Source: an uncultured Spirochaetaceae bacterium
GTDB lineage: Bacteria > Spirochaetota > Spirochaetia > Treponematales > Treponemataceae
DNA length: 64,000 nucleotides
Assembly (NCBI GenBank): GCA_902783155.1
Contig: CACZPR010000022.1
Coordinates: forward strand, 1 to 64,000
Reading direction: 5' to 3'
Made by a program: the position numbers and the translations under genes. Position 1 is the stretch's first letter. Every line of letters begins with the position of its first letter. Positions 34,049 to 43,771 of the stretch are shown here, piece by piece. A model generated the notes under the pieces. The model had not been told where the DNA came from. It did not search any database and saw only the letters and a program-made list of their open reading frames with translations.

Positions 34049-35290
34049 CTAGTCTTTAAATCCAGCCCAGCCACGTACCTTCGCAAGTTTTTCGGCAAAC
34101 TGCTCAACTTCCTGCTCGGTGTTGTAAAAATAGAGGCTCGCCCTTGCGGTGCTTCCGACACCAAGTTTCTGCATCAATGGCTGTGCGCAGTGATGTCCGG
34201 CACGAATCGCAATATTTTCCGAATCAAGGATGGATGCAATGTCATGTGGATGCACACCATCTATTGTGAATGTTACAATTCCGCAGTGACGCGCAGGATC
34301 GTCGCTTCCAATTATATTTACATGGGGAATGTTTCTCATTTTTTCAATCAAAAGAGTGGCGAGAGCGTTGTCGTTTTTTTCAATCTCGGCAATGCCAATA
34401 TTTTTAACATAGTCTATGGCGGCGGCAAGACCAACGGCTCCGGAAGCATTCACAGTTCCCGCCTCAAATTTGTGTGGAACCTCGGCATAGGTCGCGCTGT
34501 CCCTTGTAACATACTCAATCATCTCACCGCCGCGAAGAAATGGTGGCATCTCCTCAAGCAGATTGATTTTACCAAAAAGGACCCCGATTCCCATTGGACC
34601 ACAGATTTTATGGCCGGAGAACGCAAGGAAATCAGCTCCAAGCGCGGCAACATCAACAGGGATATGGGGAACACTCTGGGCGGCATCAACAACAACTACC
34701 GCACCCTTCCCGCCATTTCCAACCGAATGTGCGTAATCGGCAATCCGGCGGACAGGATTTGTCACACCAAGAACATTGCTCACGTGGGTTATGGACACAA
34801 TCTTCGTTTTTGGACCAATTTTTGATTTCCACTCCTCCTCGCTGATTGTTCCATCCAGATCAGACTCCAGAAAAACAAGTGCCGCTCCCTTTGTTTCGCA
34901 AACCATCTGCCATGGAAGAAGATTTGAATGGTGCTCCATGCATGACACAACAATCTCGTCGCCGGGACCAACATTTGCAAGTCCATAGGTATATGCAACA
35001 AGATTCAGACTCTCGGACGCATTCCGGGTAAAAATGATTTCATTGCTCTTTGCGTTCAAAAAATCAGCAACGGTGCGTCTGGAATCCTCGTACATATCGG
35101 TGGCCTTGACCGAAAGGGCGTAGAGTCCCCGCAGTGGATTTGCGTTTGCAGTCTCATAAAAATTTTTCACGGCATCAATGACACAGGAAGGTCTCTGGGT
35201 TGTTGCGGCGTTGTCAAAATAAATCAAATCCTTTGTCGCGCCCCCGGACAGAAGCGGAAAATCTTTTTTTATTGATTTGGAATCAATCAT
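34049..35290 (-). CDS. sufS: Cysteine desulfurase SufS
   Basis: 413 residues, PLP enzyme that releases sulfur from cysteine for Fe-S cluster assembly. Visible: IYFDNAATTQRPSCVID at the N-terminus, VSCMEHHSNLLPW, VVDAAQSVPHIPVDV, the PLP lysine in FSGHKICGPMG (about 227) and the sulfur-carrying cysteine in RAGHHCAQPLM (about 369). The start lies in an ATGA overlap with sufD and has GGAGG seven bases upstream. Confidence 0.96.
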   Translation of the reverse strand: MIDSKSIKKDFPLLSGGATKDLIYFDNAATTQRPSCVIDAVKNFYETANANPLRGLYALSVKATDMYEDSRRTVADFLNAKSNEIIFTRNASESLNLVAYTYGLANVGPGDEIVVSCMEHHSNLLPWQMVCETKGAALVFLESDLDGTISEEEWKSKIGPKTKIVSITHVSNVLGVTNPVRRIADYAHSVGNGGKGAVVVVDAAQSVPHIPVDVAALGADFLAFSGHKICGPMGIGVLFGKINLLEEMPPFLRGGEMIEYVTRDSATYAEVPHKFEAGTVNASGAVGLAAAIDYVKNIGIAEIEKNDNALATLLIEKMRNIPHVNIIGSDDPARHCGIVTFTIDGVHPHDIASILDSENIAIRAGHHCAQPLMQKLGVGSTARASLYFYNTEQEVEQFAEKLAKVRGWAGFKD

Positions 35291-36390
35291 AGCGAACCCT
35301 CCAGATAGTTTTGGATTTTTTCTCTAACATTTTCGTCGGGAACATTTCGTGCCACGGCATTGATTCTGCTTCTAATCATCAGACTGCGGGCAGTCTCCCT
35401 GTCGATTCCACGTGTCTCAAAATAAAGAAGCTCGTCCTCGTTCAGCCGACCGATTGTGGAGCCATGCCGGCCGTCAACACTTTCCTCGCCGCAAAGGATT
35501 ACGGGCATGGATTTGTTTACAGTCTCGCGCCCCAAAAGAAGGATTCCCTCCTGCTCGTCACCGACTGAATCGACACAGCCCTTGACAAAATCTATTGTAC
35601 CGCGCCACGCCTTTTTGGATTTTCCATCAAGGACTCCATTTGCGACCGAGACGCTTTTTGTTGAGCCGCCTTTGTGCTGCGCAATATAGTTGATGTCAAT
35701 TCCACGCTCGCCGGTCATAAAATATCCATTCCTGACGGTGGATTCGGCCCCATGCCCATCAAGAACTATGCGGCTTCCTGTGACAGTCTGGGATGCGCCC
35801 AAATCAACCTGGGTCAAAGCGAACGATGAGTTTTCAGACAGGACCGCACCCACAGAGTTGTAGTGGACCATGCCTTTTCCCAAAAGGTTTACGGTCGAAA
35901 CATCCACCTTTGAATTTTCTTCACAGCAGATTCGGATTCTATGTCCAAAAAGTCCGTCGCCATCTCCACCAAGATAGACAAAAACAAGTGAGGCTGTCGT
36001 ACCGCTTTCCGCATGGACTATTGTTTCCGCCGCCTGATTTTTTGTTCCGTCGGGACTGAATGTGAAAATCAATGGAGGATTTGCAGGGCATCCGTTTTTG
36101 ACTGTGACAAGGTTCGCATAAATGCCAACAGATTTTGCGGCGCCCTCAACTTTCGAGTCAAAATCATTACCGGCCTGGGTCGCGACATCAACAGGGGGAT
36201 GGAAATCCGCAAGGGGAATCTTTTTTACCTCAACACAGTTCGACACATTCTCAAGGGTAAAATCGATTCCCGAGTCAATGGAGCCGTCCAGATGGCCATG
36301 GTTTATGTGCAGATGGTTCCAGGTAAGCGAGGGAAAAGCATTCACATCGCCGGAAACAGAATTTGTATTGGCAGACTTATTTTCCATCAC
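35287..36390 (-). CDS. sufD: Fe-S cluster assembly protein SufD
   Basis: 367 residues, beta-helix protein of the SufBCD scaffold complex. Typical stretches are VFVYLGGDGDGLFG, LDGHGAESTVRNGYFMTGERGIDI, WRGTIDFVKGCVDSVGDEQ and, near the C-terminus, HGSTIGRLNEDELLYFETRGI with a following DRETARSLMI. The start is GTG at 36390 or ATG at 36387; both overlap the sufB stop. Somewhat short for the family at the N-terminus. Confidence 0.93.
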   Translation of the reverse strand: MMENKSANTNSVSGDVNAFPSLTWNHLHINHGHLDGSIDSGIDFTLENVSNCVEVKKIPLADFHPPVDVATQAGNDFDSKVEGAAKSVGIYANLVTVKNGCPANPPLIFTFSPDGTKNQAAETIVHAESGTTASLVFVYLGGDGDGLFGHRIRICCEENSKVDVSTVNLLGKGMVHYNSVGAVLSENSSFALTQVDLGASQTVTGSRIVLDGHGAESTVRNGYFMTGERGIDINYIAQHKGGSTKSVSVANGVLDGKSKKAWRGTIDFVKGCVDSVGDEQEGILLLGRETVNKSMPVILCGEESVDGRHGSTIGRLNEDELLYFETRGIDRETARSLMIRSRINAVARNVPDENVREKIQNYLEGSL

Positions 36391-37802
36391 ATAGTTCCTT
36401 TCATTTCTAGCTTGATAAGATTGTTCATCTCGACAGCGTACTCAAGGGGAAGCTCCTTGCGCACCGGGTTTGCAAATCCAGATACAATCAGCGACCTTGC
36501 CTCGTCCTCCGGCAGTCCCCTGCTCATCAGATAGAAGATTGCCTTGTTCGATATGCGTCCAATCCTTGCCTCGTGTCCAACATCGCAGTCGTCGGTCATT
36601 ATGTTCATTGCGGGGATTGTGTCCGAACGGCTTTCGGAATCCAGCATCAACGAGTCACAGTTGACGGAAACCTTTGCATGTTCGGCGGATTTGTTTACAA
36701 CTATGGAGCTGCGGTATGTGTTCAGCCCGCCCGATTTTGATATGGACTTGGAGCTTATGACGCTGGACGTGTGCTTTCCAATGTGTATCATCCTTGCGCC
36801 GGTATCAAGGTTCTGTCCCTTCCCGCTGAACGTGATTCCGGTGAACTCGCTGATTGAACGGTCCCCCTTCAGTATGGTTGTCGGATAGAGGTATGAGATG
36901 TGGCTTCCAAAAGAGCCGCTGACCCATTCCATTTTTCCGTTTTCCTCAACCACGGCACGCTTTGAGTTCAGGTTGTACATGTTCTTGGACCAGTTTTCTA
37001 TTGTGCTGTACCTGAGGTGGGCGTTCTTTTTTACAATCAGCTCGACACAGCCGGCATGAAGATTCGCCACATTGTACTTTGGGGCGGAACATCCTTCTAT
37101 AAAATGCACGTCCGCACCCTCGTCAACAATAATCAGAGTATGCTCGAACTGCCCCGCACCGGCCGCGTTCAGTCTAAAATAGGACTGGAGCGGAACCGAC
37201 ACCTTGACACCCTTCGGGACATAGACAAAGCTGCCTCCGCTCCAAACCGCACCATGGAGCGCCGCAAACTTGTGGTCCGTCGGTGGAATTATCTTCATAA
37301 AATACTCGTGGACCATCTCGCCATATTCACCATGGAGAGCGCTTTCCATATCCGTGTAGACGACACCCTGGCGAGCAACTTCGTCCTTTACGTTGTGGTA
37401 GACAACCTCGCTGTCGTACTGCGCACCAACACCGGCAAGACTCTTTCTCTCGGCCTCCGGGATTCCAAGTTTTTCAAAAGTGTCCTTTATGTCCTGCGGC
37501 ACATCCTCCCAGCGGGCAGCCATTTCGGTCTTGGGCTTGACATAGTGGACAATCTTCTGCACATCAAGGTCGTGTATGTCCGGTCCCCAGTCAGGCTCCT
37601 TCATGCCGTTGAAAATTTCAAGCGACCTGAACCTTAAATCGCGCACCCAGTCCGGGTCGTTTTTTTCTTCGCTGATTCTTCTGACAACTTCCTCGTCAAG
37701 ACCCTTGCGAACTTTGTAGAAGTCCGTGTCGCTTTCGTCGTAGCGGAAATCATAGAGGGATGTGTCGTCCATATCATTTATGGCTGTCCTTTCATCTGAC
37801 AT
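36387..37802 (-). CDS. sufB: Fe-S cluster assembly protein SufB
   Basis: 471 residues from the ATG at 37802, which has GGAGG eight bases upstream; a TTG five codons earlier is a weaker choice. Central scaffold of SufBCD. Visible: AVWSGGSFVYVPKGVKVSVPLQ, HFIEGCSAPKYNVANLHAG, YSTIENWSKNMYNLNSKRA, DTGARMIHIGKHTSS, TYRSSI and a C-terminal DEARSLIVSGFANPV. Its start overlaps the end of sufC by 11 bp and its stop overlaps sufD. Confidence 0.97.
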   Translation of the reverse strand: MSDERTAINDMDDTSLYDFRYDESDTDFYKVRKGLDEEVVRRISEEKNDPDWVRDLRFRSLEIFNGMKEPDWGPDIHDLDVQKIVHYVKPKTEMAARWEDVPQDIKDTFEKLGIPEAERKSLAGVGAQYDSEVVYHNVKDEVARQGVVYTDMESALHGEYGEMVHEYFMKIIPPTDHKFAALHGAVWSGGSFVYVPKGVKVSVPLQSYFRLNAAGAGQFEHTLIIVDEGADVHFIEGCSAPKYNVANLHAGCVELIVKKNAHLRYSTIENWSKNMYNLNSKRAVVEENGKMEWVSGSFGSHISYLYPTTILKGDRSISEFTGITFSGKGQNLDTGARMIHIGKHTSSVISSKSISKSGGLNTYRSSIVVNKSAEHAKVSVNCDSLMLDSESRSDTIPAMNIMTDDCDVGHEARIGRISNKAIFYLMSRGLPEDEARSLIVSGFANPVRKELPLEYAVEMNNLIKLEMKGTM

Positions 37803-38640
37803 CGCGCTTTCCTCCAAGTTCGGCAGTCTTTACGCTTTCCATCGCAGCCTTTGCCGCCGCCAGAAGAGCAGCCTTTCTTTCCTCTTCCTTTATTTCGTCC
37901 GGAATGAACGGGTCGAATCCATTTTTATTGATTTCATCAACCAGGGAGCCGTCCCCCTCCTTTACAATCCTTCCCTTGACAATCACATGGGTCCTGTCAA
38001 CATGGAGGCTTTCAAGAATCCTTGTCGAGTGGGTTATAATCAGAAGCGCACCGTTGTTTTTTTTGCGGAACTCCTCCACGCCCCGGCTGACGGTACGGAC
38101 CGCATCAACATCCAGGCCGGAATCGGTTTCATCGAGTATGGCGAACTTGGGTTTCAGCATCAAAAGCTGGAGGATTTCGGACTTCTTTTTTTCTCCGCCG
38201 GAAAATCCAACGTTCAAATCGCGGGCAGCATAGGAATGGTCCATGCTCAGGATGTCCATGGCGGCCTCCAGTTCCTTTCTGAATGCCATGAGCTTTACCC
38301 TTTCTCCAGTCACCTGCTGAACGCTTGTCCTGATAAATGATTCCAACGAGATTCCCGGAACTTCAAGCGGGTCCTGAAAAGAAAGAAACATTCCAGCCTT
38401 GGCCCTTTTGTCCGTGCCATCCTCGGTAATGTCCTTTCCGTCAAAAATTATTTTTCCCTCGGTCAGTCTGTACTCGGGGCTTGCCATCAGAACGTTTCCG
38501 AGAGTCGATTTTCCAGCTCCGTTTGGTCCCATAAGAACATGGGTTTCGCCCGCCGCTATGTTCAGCGAAATATTGTGAAGCAGCTGCCTCCCCTCTACAC
38601 CGGCACAGATATTTTGAATTTCAAGAAGATTCTCTGACAT
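37792..38640 (-). CDS. sufC: Fe-S cluster assembly ATPase SufC
   Basis: 282 residues from the ATG at 38640, with AGGAG seven bases upstream; the frame extends to 38730 without a better start. ABC-type ATPase energising SufBCD. Walker A GPNGAGKST at 38-46, Q-loop FLSFQDPLEVPG, signature VGFSGGEKKKSEIL, Walker B FAILDETDSGLD and switch ITHSTRIL. The C-terminus extends by about 25 residues beyond many SufC proteins (EIKEEERKAALLAA onwards, Ala-rich). First gene of sufCBDSU. Confidence 0.97.
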   Translation of the reverse strand: MSENLLEIQNICAGVEGRQLLHNISLNIAAGETHVLMGPNGAGKSTLGNVLMASPEYRLTEGKIIFDGKDITEDGTDKRAKAGMFLSFQDPLEVPGISLESFIRTSVQQVTGERVKLMAFRKELEAAMDILSMDHSYAARDLNVGFSGGEKKKSEILQLLMLKPKFAILDETDSGLDVDAVRTVSRGVEEFRKKNNGALLIITHSTRILESLHVDRTHVIVKGRIVKEGDGSLVDEINKNGFDPFIPDEIKEEERKAALLAAAKAAMESVKTAELGGKRDVR

Positions 38641-38796
38641 TGTAACACTCCTGGGAATATCGGGTAACGCCCCGCAAACGGAATGTCCTTTACCTACAAT
38701 TTTAATAGGCTTATAGACACCCCGTTGCATAAGTGTAGCATAAATTTTAAATTAAGGGAAGAACCATAGTAAGCAATGACTAACCAATTTTCACCC

Positions 38797-41700
38797 CTAG
38801 TTCTCCGGCATGACATCGATGAAGTAGGTCTGCATAATCCCCTTGCCCTTGACCTCCTGCTCCACCGGCTCACCGTATTTGAAAAGGTCCCTGGTCTCAT
38901 TGTAGACGCTTTCGGTAACATGTATTTTACCTGGCAACCCGGTGGATTCCATGCGGCTTGCGACATTGACCGTGTCACCCCAGATGTCGTAGATGAACTT
39001 GGTCTTTCCAATCACCCCGGCAACAAGATTTCCTGTGTTGATTCCGATTCTCATCTTCAGCTTTATGGGGCTTGAAGAGTTGAAATCCTCCAGCTCGCCA
39101 AAGAACTTCAGCGCAAGGTCAACCATTTTTCTGGAGTTCTCCTCCTCGCTGTCACCAGTCACACCGGAGGCCGCCATGTACGAGTCACCTATGGTCTTAA
39201 TCTTCTCGATTCCGGACGCGCCCACCTGCATGTCGAACCTTGTGAAAAGGGTGTTCAGGATTATGACAATCTCCTCCGCCGAAAGACCGTCCGAAAGTTT
39301 TGTGAATCCGACTATGTCCGCGAAAAGCACGGAAACATTGGAATACTTGTTCGCTATGATTTCGCCCGGACGTTCGGTTAGCTCCCGCGCTATGTGTTTC
39401 GGGAGGATGTTCAGCAAAAGCCTCTCCGCCTGCTCGTTCGCCCGCTCCAAGTCGTGGTTGGCAATCTCCAGTTTTTCGGCCTGGGTCTGCAGCTCTATGG
39501 TCTGCTGGTGGAGCTCCTTTGTCTGCGCCTCAACCTCGTCCTCCAGCTTTTTCTGGTAGACCCTCATCTGCCGGTAGCGCGACAGGATTATAAGGAAAAC
39601 AACCATTATGACAGTCAGGACAATCAGGGCCCAGAACCACCAGAGCTGCCAGATGAAAGGCTTTTTGACTATCACCATTGGCTCGGCGATTTCTCCCACC
39701 ATCTCGTCGGAATTCAGGACCTGCACCGTAAAATAGTACGTCCCCGGCTTAAGGTTTGTGTAGGACACCTCACGGAGCATGGACCATGGCGAAAACTCGT
39801 CCTCGAATCCCTCAAGCCTGTAGCGGAAACGGAGCTGGTCCGGCGAAACGAAGCTCAGTCCAGTGAATTTTATGCTCAGACGCTTTACGCGCGGGGCAAC
39901 CTCGACCTTCTGTCCGTAATACTCGAACGCCTCCGAGTCCAGGGAGTATCTGTCGAACTGCACTGGGGGGACCGTCTTGTTGGTCATCCTGAACGGGTCG
40001 TAGATTGCGAATCCGTCCGTAAGCGTGAACCAGGTCCTTCCCGAAGAGTCGCTCATTGAAAGCGATGTCGATGTAACTCCGTTTGAACTGAGTCCATCGG
40101 ATTTTCCGTATGACTTGGAGTTTATGTAACTGACGCTGCCGTCCATCAATTTGTCAAGCTCAGTGCGCCTGATTGATGAGATCCCGATGTTGCTCGTGAG
40201 CCACACCGTACCGGTGTTGTCGTAGACCATCTGGAAGATTCCGTCCGTCTCAAGGCCGTTCTCCATTCCAATCGACATGAATTTTCCGTTCCTGAGCATG
40301 CTGACCCCGGTTCCCGTCATAATCCACAGCTCGTCGGTCCTGTCCAGCTGCATTATCTTGAAAACAACGTCGCCCGCAAGACCGTCGCTCTTTGTGTAGA
40401 TTTTGTCAATCTTGCCGTTCACAAGCGAAAAGACTCCACCGCCGTCGGTTCCGCACCAGATTGTTCCGTCCTGGTCCTGGTAGATGCACATTATGTAGTC
40501 GTTCGGGATTCCGCTCTGCCTGTTGATTATCTCTATCGAATTGTCCGCCGGGTCGATTATGTTCAGTCCGTTGGTCGTTCCGGAGTAGATTTTTTTGTCC
40601 CTCGACATTATGGAGACCCTTGTTCTCTCGCCCGAAAGACCGGACTCCTCGTTCCAGAAGCGGATTCCACCTTTGCCCATGAGAATCTGTCCGTACTTCT
40701 CGTATGCGTTCACAAGAAGGGAGCCGTCATTCGCAAGCGCCACGTGCCTGATTCGGATGTTCGCGCAGAATTCAGTGAAGTCGTTGTCAACAAAAGTGCC
40801 GGTGGATGGGTCGTAGCAATAGAGACCGTTGTCCGCGCCAAGCCACACCACTTTTTTTCCGACATCCTCGCAGATTGCGTTCACGGCCGTATCCATCTGG
40901 ACGGTATTGAATTTTCCCGGGGAAAGTTTTTTCAGTCCGCCCCTGTCCGTGCCGAACCACATGTTTCCCTCGGCATCCTCAAGGATTGCGTTAACGTTGT
41001 TGCTCGTGGACTCACCAAGCTGCTCGTAGGACTTCATAACCCCGTCGCGGAAGACAGTCACTCCTGTGTCCCTCGCGAACCAGACCCCGCCCTTGCTGTC
41101 GGTGACAATATCGCTTACGACCGTACCAAGCTGGGACCCGAAACCGATGTCGTAAAGAATCTCCTCGGTTCCCTTTTTGTATATGGCGTAGTGCGGTCCA
41201 ACACCGAACCAGAATCCACCGCTGCTGTCCTGGGTGACACAATAGACTGTGGGGTTCTTAATTTTCTCGATGCCCGTGTAACGCTCGAACCTTCCGTTTC
41301 CGTAAAAATAGATTCCGTCCGGCTCCGCAGTGGTGGCCCAGATTCTGCCAACGGTGTCGCAGTAAAGCTGAACCACCGTCAAATCGGACGCGCCATAGCT
41401 TTCCAGCCCCGAAGGCCTCTCCACGGTCCCGTATGTCGTTATATACGCAATTCCGTTGGCCGTTCCCACCCAGATGTTTCCGTCCCTGTCCTCGGTTATG
41501 GAACGGACGGAGTTGTTGGGAAGACCGTCGGCCACAGAATAGGAAGCTACCTCCCCGTTCTGGTATATGCACAGGACACCCTCGTCGTTCGCTCCGACCC
41601 AGATGTTTCCCCTGGAGTCCTCGTATATGGAGCGCGCGGAACGGAAAACGTACTTGTCGTCCATCATGTGGCTTATAAGGTTGAACTCTATTCCATCAAA

Positions 41701-41928
41701 ACGGACAAGCCCCTCGTAGGTCCCGATATATATGTAGCCGTTCCTGCTCTGTATAAGGTCGGTGACTGTGTTTCCCGGAAGACCGTCCGATGCCGTCCAG
41801 ACTGTGCAGACATATCCACCAAGAGACGCACCCTGCACGGCGGAACTGTCCACCTCCTGCGAAAATGAGAGCGCGAAAACAGAAAGGACGGACATTGCCA
41901 CCGCCAAAACCTTTTTTGAAAACCTCAT
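38797..41928 (-). CDS. Membrane-bound class III adenylate cyclase with an extracytoplasmic propeller sensor
   Basis: 1043 residues from the ATG at 41928 (AGGAAG upstream). A signal peptide (1-23) is followed by about 650 residues of two-component-regulator propeller repeats (NGYIYIGTYEGLVRFDG, GNIWVGANDEGV, GTIWCGTDGGGV). A Y_Y_Y-type beta-domain follows (about 690-755), then a membrane segment (about 760-783), a coiled coil (to about 840) and the cyclase domain. Catalytic features are intact: metal Asp in LFADIVGFT, substrate Lys in EKIKTIGDSY, adenine-selecting Asp and the transition-state Asn/Arg in YDIWGDTVNVASRM. It should make cAMP in response to an external signal. Similar propeller sensors in Bacteroidetes end in histidine kinases. 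Promoter TCGACA/TACAAT upstream. Confidence 0.92.
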   Translation of the reverse strand: MRFSKKVLAVAMSVLSVFALSFSQEVDSSAVQGASLGGYVCTVWTASDGLPGNTVTDLIQSRNGYIYIGTYEGLVRFDGIEFNLISHMMDDKYVFRSARSIYEDSRGNIWVGANDEGVLCIYQNGEVASYSVADGLPNNSVRSITEDRDGNIWVGTANGIAYITTYGTVERPSGLESYGASDLTVVQLYCDTVGRIWATTAEPDGIYFYGNGRFERYTGIEKIKNPTVYCVTQDSSGGFWFGVGPHYAIYKKGTEEILYDIGFGSQLGTVVSDIVTDSKGGVWFARDTGVTVFRDGVMKSYEQLGESTSNNVNAILEDAEGNMWFGTDRGGLKKLSPGKFNTVQMDTAVNAICEDVGKKVVWLGADNGLYCYDPSTGTFVDNDFTEFCANIRIRHVALANDGSLLVNAYEKYGQILMGKGGIRFWNEESGLSGERTRVSIMSRDKKIYSGTTNGLNIIDPADNSIEIINRQSGIPNDYIMCIYQDQDGTIWCGTDGGGVFSLVNGKIDKIYTKSDGLAGDVVFKIMQLDRTDELWIMTGTGVSMLRNGKFMSIGMENGLETDGIFQMVYDNTGTVWLTSNIGISSIRRTELDKLMDGSVSYINSKSYGKSDGLSSNGVTSTSLSMSDSSGRTWFTLTDGFAIYDPFRMTNKTVPPVQFDRYSLDSEAFEYYGQKVEVAPRVKRLSIKFTGLSFVSPDQLRFRYRLEGFEDEFSPWSMLREVSYTNLKPGTYYFTVQVLNSDEMVGEIAEPMVIVKKPFIWQLWWFWALIVLTVIMVVFLIILSRYRQMRVYQKKLEDEVEAQTKELHQQTIELQTQAEKLEIANHDLERANEQAERLLLNILPKHIARELTERPGEIIANKYSNVSVLFADIVGFTKLSDGLSAEEIVIILNTLFTRFDMQVGASGIEKIKTIGDSYMAASGVTGDSEEENSRKMVDLALKFFGELEDFNSSSPIKLKMRIGINTGNLVAGVIGKTKFIYDIWGDTVNVASRMESTGLPGKIHVTESVYNETRDLFKYGEPVEQEVKGKGIMQTYFIDVMPEN

Positions 41929-41950
41929 AGCATCTTCCTCACGAAGAACA

Positions 41951-41979
41951 ATTGTAGCACACCATCCACGAGTTGTCGA
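41951..41979 (-). promoter_or_regulatory. Promoter of the propeller adenylate cyclase
   Basis: Minus strand: TCGACA (41979-41974), a 17-bp spacer and TACAAT (41956-41951), five of six matches to consensus in each box. The gene starts 23 bases downstream with its own ribosome-binding site. Confidence 0.8.
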
Positions 41980-42002
41980 TATTTTGACCGAGATTCGGAA
42001 CA

Positions 42003-42031
42003 TTGACCATTTTTCTTTTTTGAGATAAACT
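42003..42031 (+). promoter_or_regulatory. Promoter of argF
   Basis: TTGACC (42003-42008), a 17-bp spacer and TAAACT (42026-42031). The transcript would contain the GC-rich hairpin at 42046-42059. Confidence 0.75.
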
Positions 42032-42045
42032 ATATGCATTGCTTT

Positions 42046-42066
42046 GCCCCATGTCGGGCTTTTTTT
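42046..42066 (+). terminator. Terminator-like hairpin in the argF leader
   Basis: GCCC (42046-42049) and GGGC (42056-42059) flank a six-base loop and are followed by seven T, between the argF promoter and the ATG at 42083. The stem is short, so attenuation is only a possibility. Confidence 0.35.
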
Positions 42067-42082
42067 GTTTTTTGAGCAGATT

Positions 42083-43033
42083 ATGGAAGCCGAAAAATTT
42101 GACACGCCATTCAAGGGCCGCAGCCTTTTGAACTGGATAGACTGGACACCGGATGAAATCCTGCAGATACTGGACTACGCATTTCTCGTCAAAAAACAGT
42201 CCCACGCGGGAGAGGTCCACCAGCGTTTTCTTGGAAAGACAATCGCACTGATTTTTGAAAAGCGTTCCACCAGGACAAGGTCGTCATTCGAGACAGCGTT
42301 CGGTGAGGAGGGAGGCCACCCAGTCTTCATGTCCACCGCCGACATACAGCTTGGCGAAAAGGAAAGCGTCGAGGACACGGCAAGGGTCCTGGGCAGGATG
42401 TTCAGCGCAATAGAGTTCCGCGGGTTCAAGCAGGAGCACGTGGAGCTTCTGGCAAAATACTCAGGAGTCCCGGTAATCAACGGTCTGACGGACGACTTCC
42501 ACCCGACACAGGTTCTTGCGGACGTTATGACGCTGAAGGAGCATTTCGGAAGGCTCAAGGGGCTGAAACTCTGCTTCTGCGGCGATGGAAGATTCAACAT
42601 GGCCAGGTCCCTCATGCTGATTTGCTCAAAGCTTGGAATAGATTTCGCACTGTACGCGCCAAAGGAACTCCAGCCCGACAGCAGGATTGTCGAAATCTGC
42701 GAGCCCTTCGCAAAAAAATCGGGTGCGCGCATCACCATTTCCGATGAAAAGTCTGTGGTCGAAGGTGCGGACTGCCTCTATACGGATGTATGGATTTCAA
42801 TGGGAGAGGACACATCAAAGGAAGAAAGGTGCAGACTCCTCCAGCCTTACCAGGTAAACGCCGAACTCATGCGCTCAACAGGAAAGGACACGGTTTTCCT
42901 CCACTGTCTTCCTGCGGTAAAGGGACAGGAAGTTACCGCGGATGTATTCGAGGGCAGCTCAAGTCTTGTCTGGGACGAGGCGGAGAACAGGAAGCACACC
43001 ATAAAGGCAATCATGCTCGCCCTGATAAAATAG
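42083..43033 (+). CDS. argF: Ornithine carbamoyltransferase
   Basis: 316 residues from the ATG at 42083; the frame opens earlier with a TTG at 42044, which adds a Phe-rich leader without homology. It carries the carbamoyl-phosphate motif FEKRSTRTRSSFE, HPTQ in DDFHPTQVLADVMT, and the ornithine-site FLHCLPAVKGQEV. It makes citrulline in arginine synthesis, or works in reverse in the deiminase pathway; no other arginine gene is nearby to decide. Ribosome-binding site weak (GAGCAG). Confidence 0.93.
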   Translation: MEAEKFDTPFKGRSLLNWIDWTPDEILQILDYAFLVKKQSHAGEVHQRFLGKTIALIFEKRSTRTRSSFETAFGEEGGHPVFMSTADIQLGEKESVEDTARVLGRMFSAIEFRGFKQEHVELLAKYSGVPVINGLTDDFHPTQVLADVMTLKEHFGRLKGLKLCFCGDGRFNMARSLMLICSKLGIDFALYAPKELQPDSRIVEICEPFAKKSGARITISDEKSVVEGADCLYTDVWISMGEDTSKEERCRLLQPYQVNAELMRSTGKDTVFLHCLPAVKGQEVTADVFEGSSSLVWDEAENRKHTIKAIMLALIK

Positions 43034-43195
43034 GGTGCCCCGGGGCTTTCGGAAAAAAAGGAACGGAACTTTAGAAAAACCGAAAAAAAATCTGTTGCAA
43101 AATGGAGATTTTGAATTTATACTGTTATTGATTGCGGGCCGGAAACAAAAAAATCTGTCCCGGAAATCAAAAAACAACGACAAGGAAGGTCTTTT

Positions 43196-43639
43196 ATGAA
43201 AAAGATAATTACGGCAATCATTCTCGCGGCCTGCATGGCCATTCCAGCTTTGGCGCAGTCAAATTCCGACTCGTCAAAACCAATCTGGGACCATGGTGAC
43301 AATGTGTCGGAATATATCTACTACACAACGCCAATCTACAGCATAATGCAGACGGCGGACGCCTACGTGGTTTTCTACCAGAAGCAGAACCTTAGCGTGG
43401 ACACCGCTGTCATTCCAAAGACATGGCAGGTTGCCGGGGAAAACAAGAAGCTCTACTTCCGCAACAAGACTCCGGGGCTTGACTCATACATCACCGTGTT
43501 CTACAAGGGCGGGGATTTCCACCATGTCGTCATCACGGCGAACCCGGACACCAGGGATCCTATCTGGACAATCGCTCCGGCTGGCGCAAGCTCCAAAATT
43601 AGCACAGATGGAATCGAGACTCTGGACATCAAGTTCTAG
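43196..43639 (+). CDS. Small exported protein of unknown function
   Basis: 147 residues. Signal peptide MKKIITAIILAACMAIPALA with cleavage before Gln21; AAGGAAGGT precedes the ATG. The mature part (about 125 residues) is rich in aromatic residues and beta-strand pattern (EYIYYTTPIYSIMQTADAYV, SYITVFYKGGDFHHVVITA). Expected in the periplasm. No family recognised. Confidence 0.75.
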   Translation: MKKIITAIILAACMAIPALAQSNSDSSKPIWDHGDNVSEYIYYTTPIYSIMQTADAYVVFYQKQNLSVDTAVIPKTWQVAGENKKLYFRNKTPGLDSYITVFYKGGDFHHVVITANPDTRDPIWTIAPAGASSKISTDGIETLDIKF

Positions 43640-43771
43640 GACGGCCAAAAAAATCCGTACCCGGACATGAAAAACACAAGAGGCTGGCCGTGGATTTTCT
43701 ACTCGCCGGCCTTTTTGGTTTTATGGTCCGCCCCACCGAAACAGAACAATCTCACGCTTGGAAAAGGAACA

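Noticed and set aside
37803-37817. Upstream TTG as the sufB start
   Set aside because: The ATG at 37802 has GGAGG at eight bases; the TTG would lie inside that site.
42034-42075. Thirteen-codon leader peptide before argF (MHCFAPCRAFFVF)
   Set aside because: Its ATG would lie upstream of or at the expected transcription start (two bases after the -10 box) and has no ribosome-binding site.
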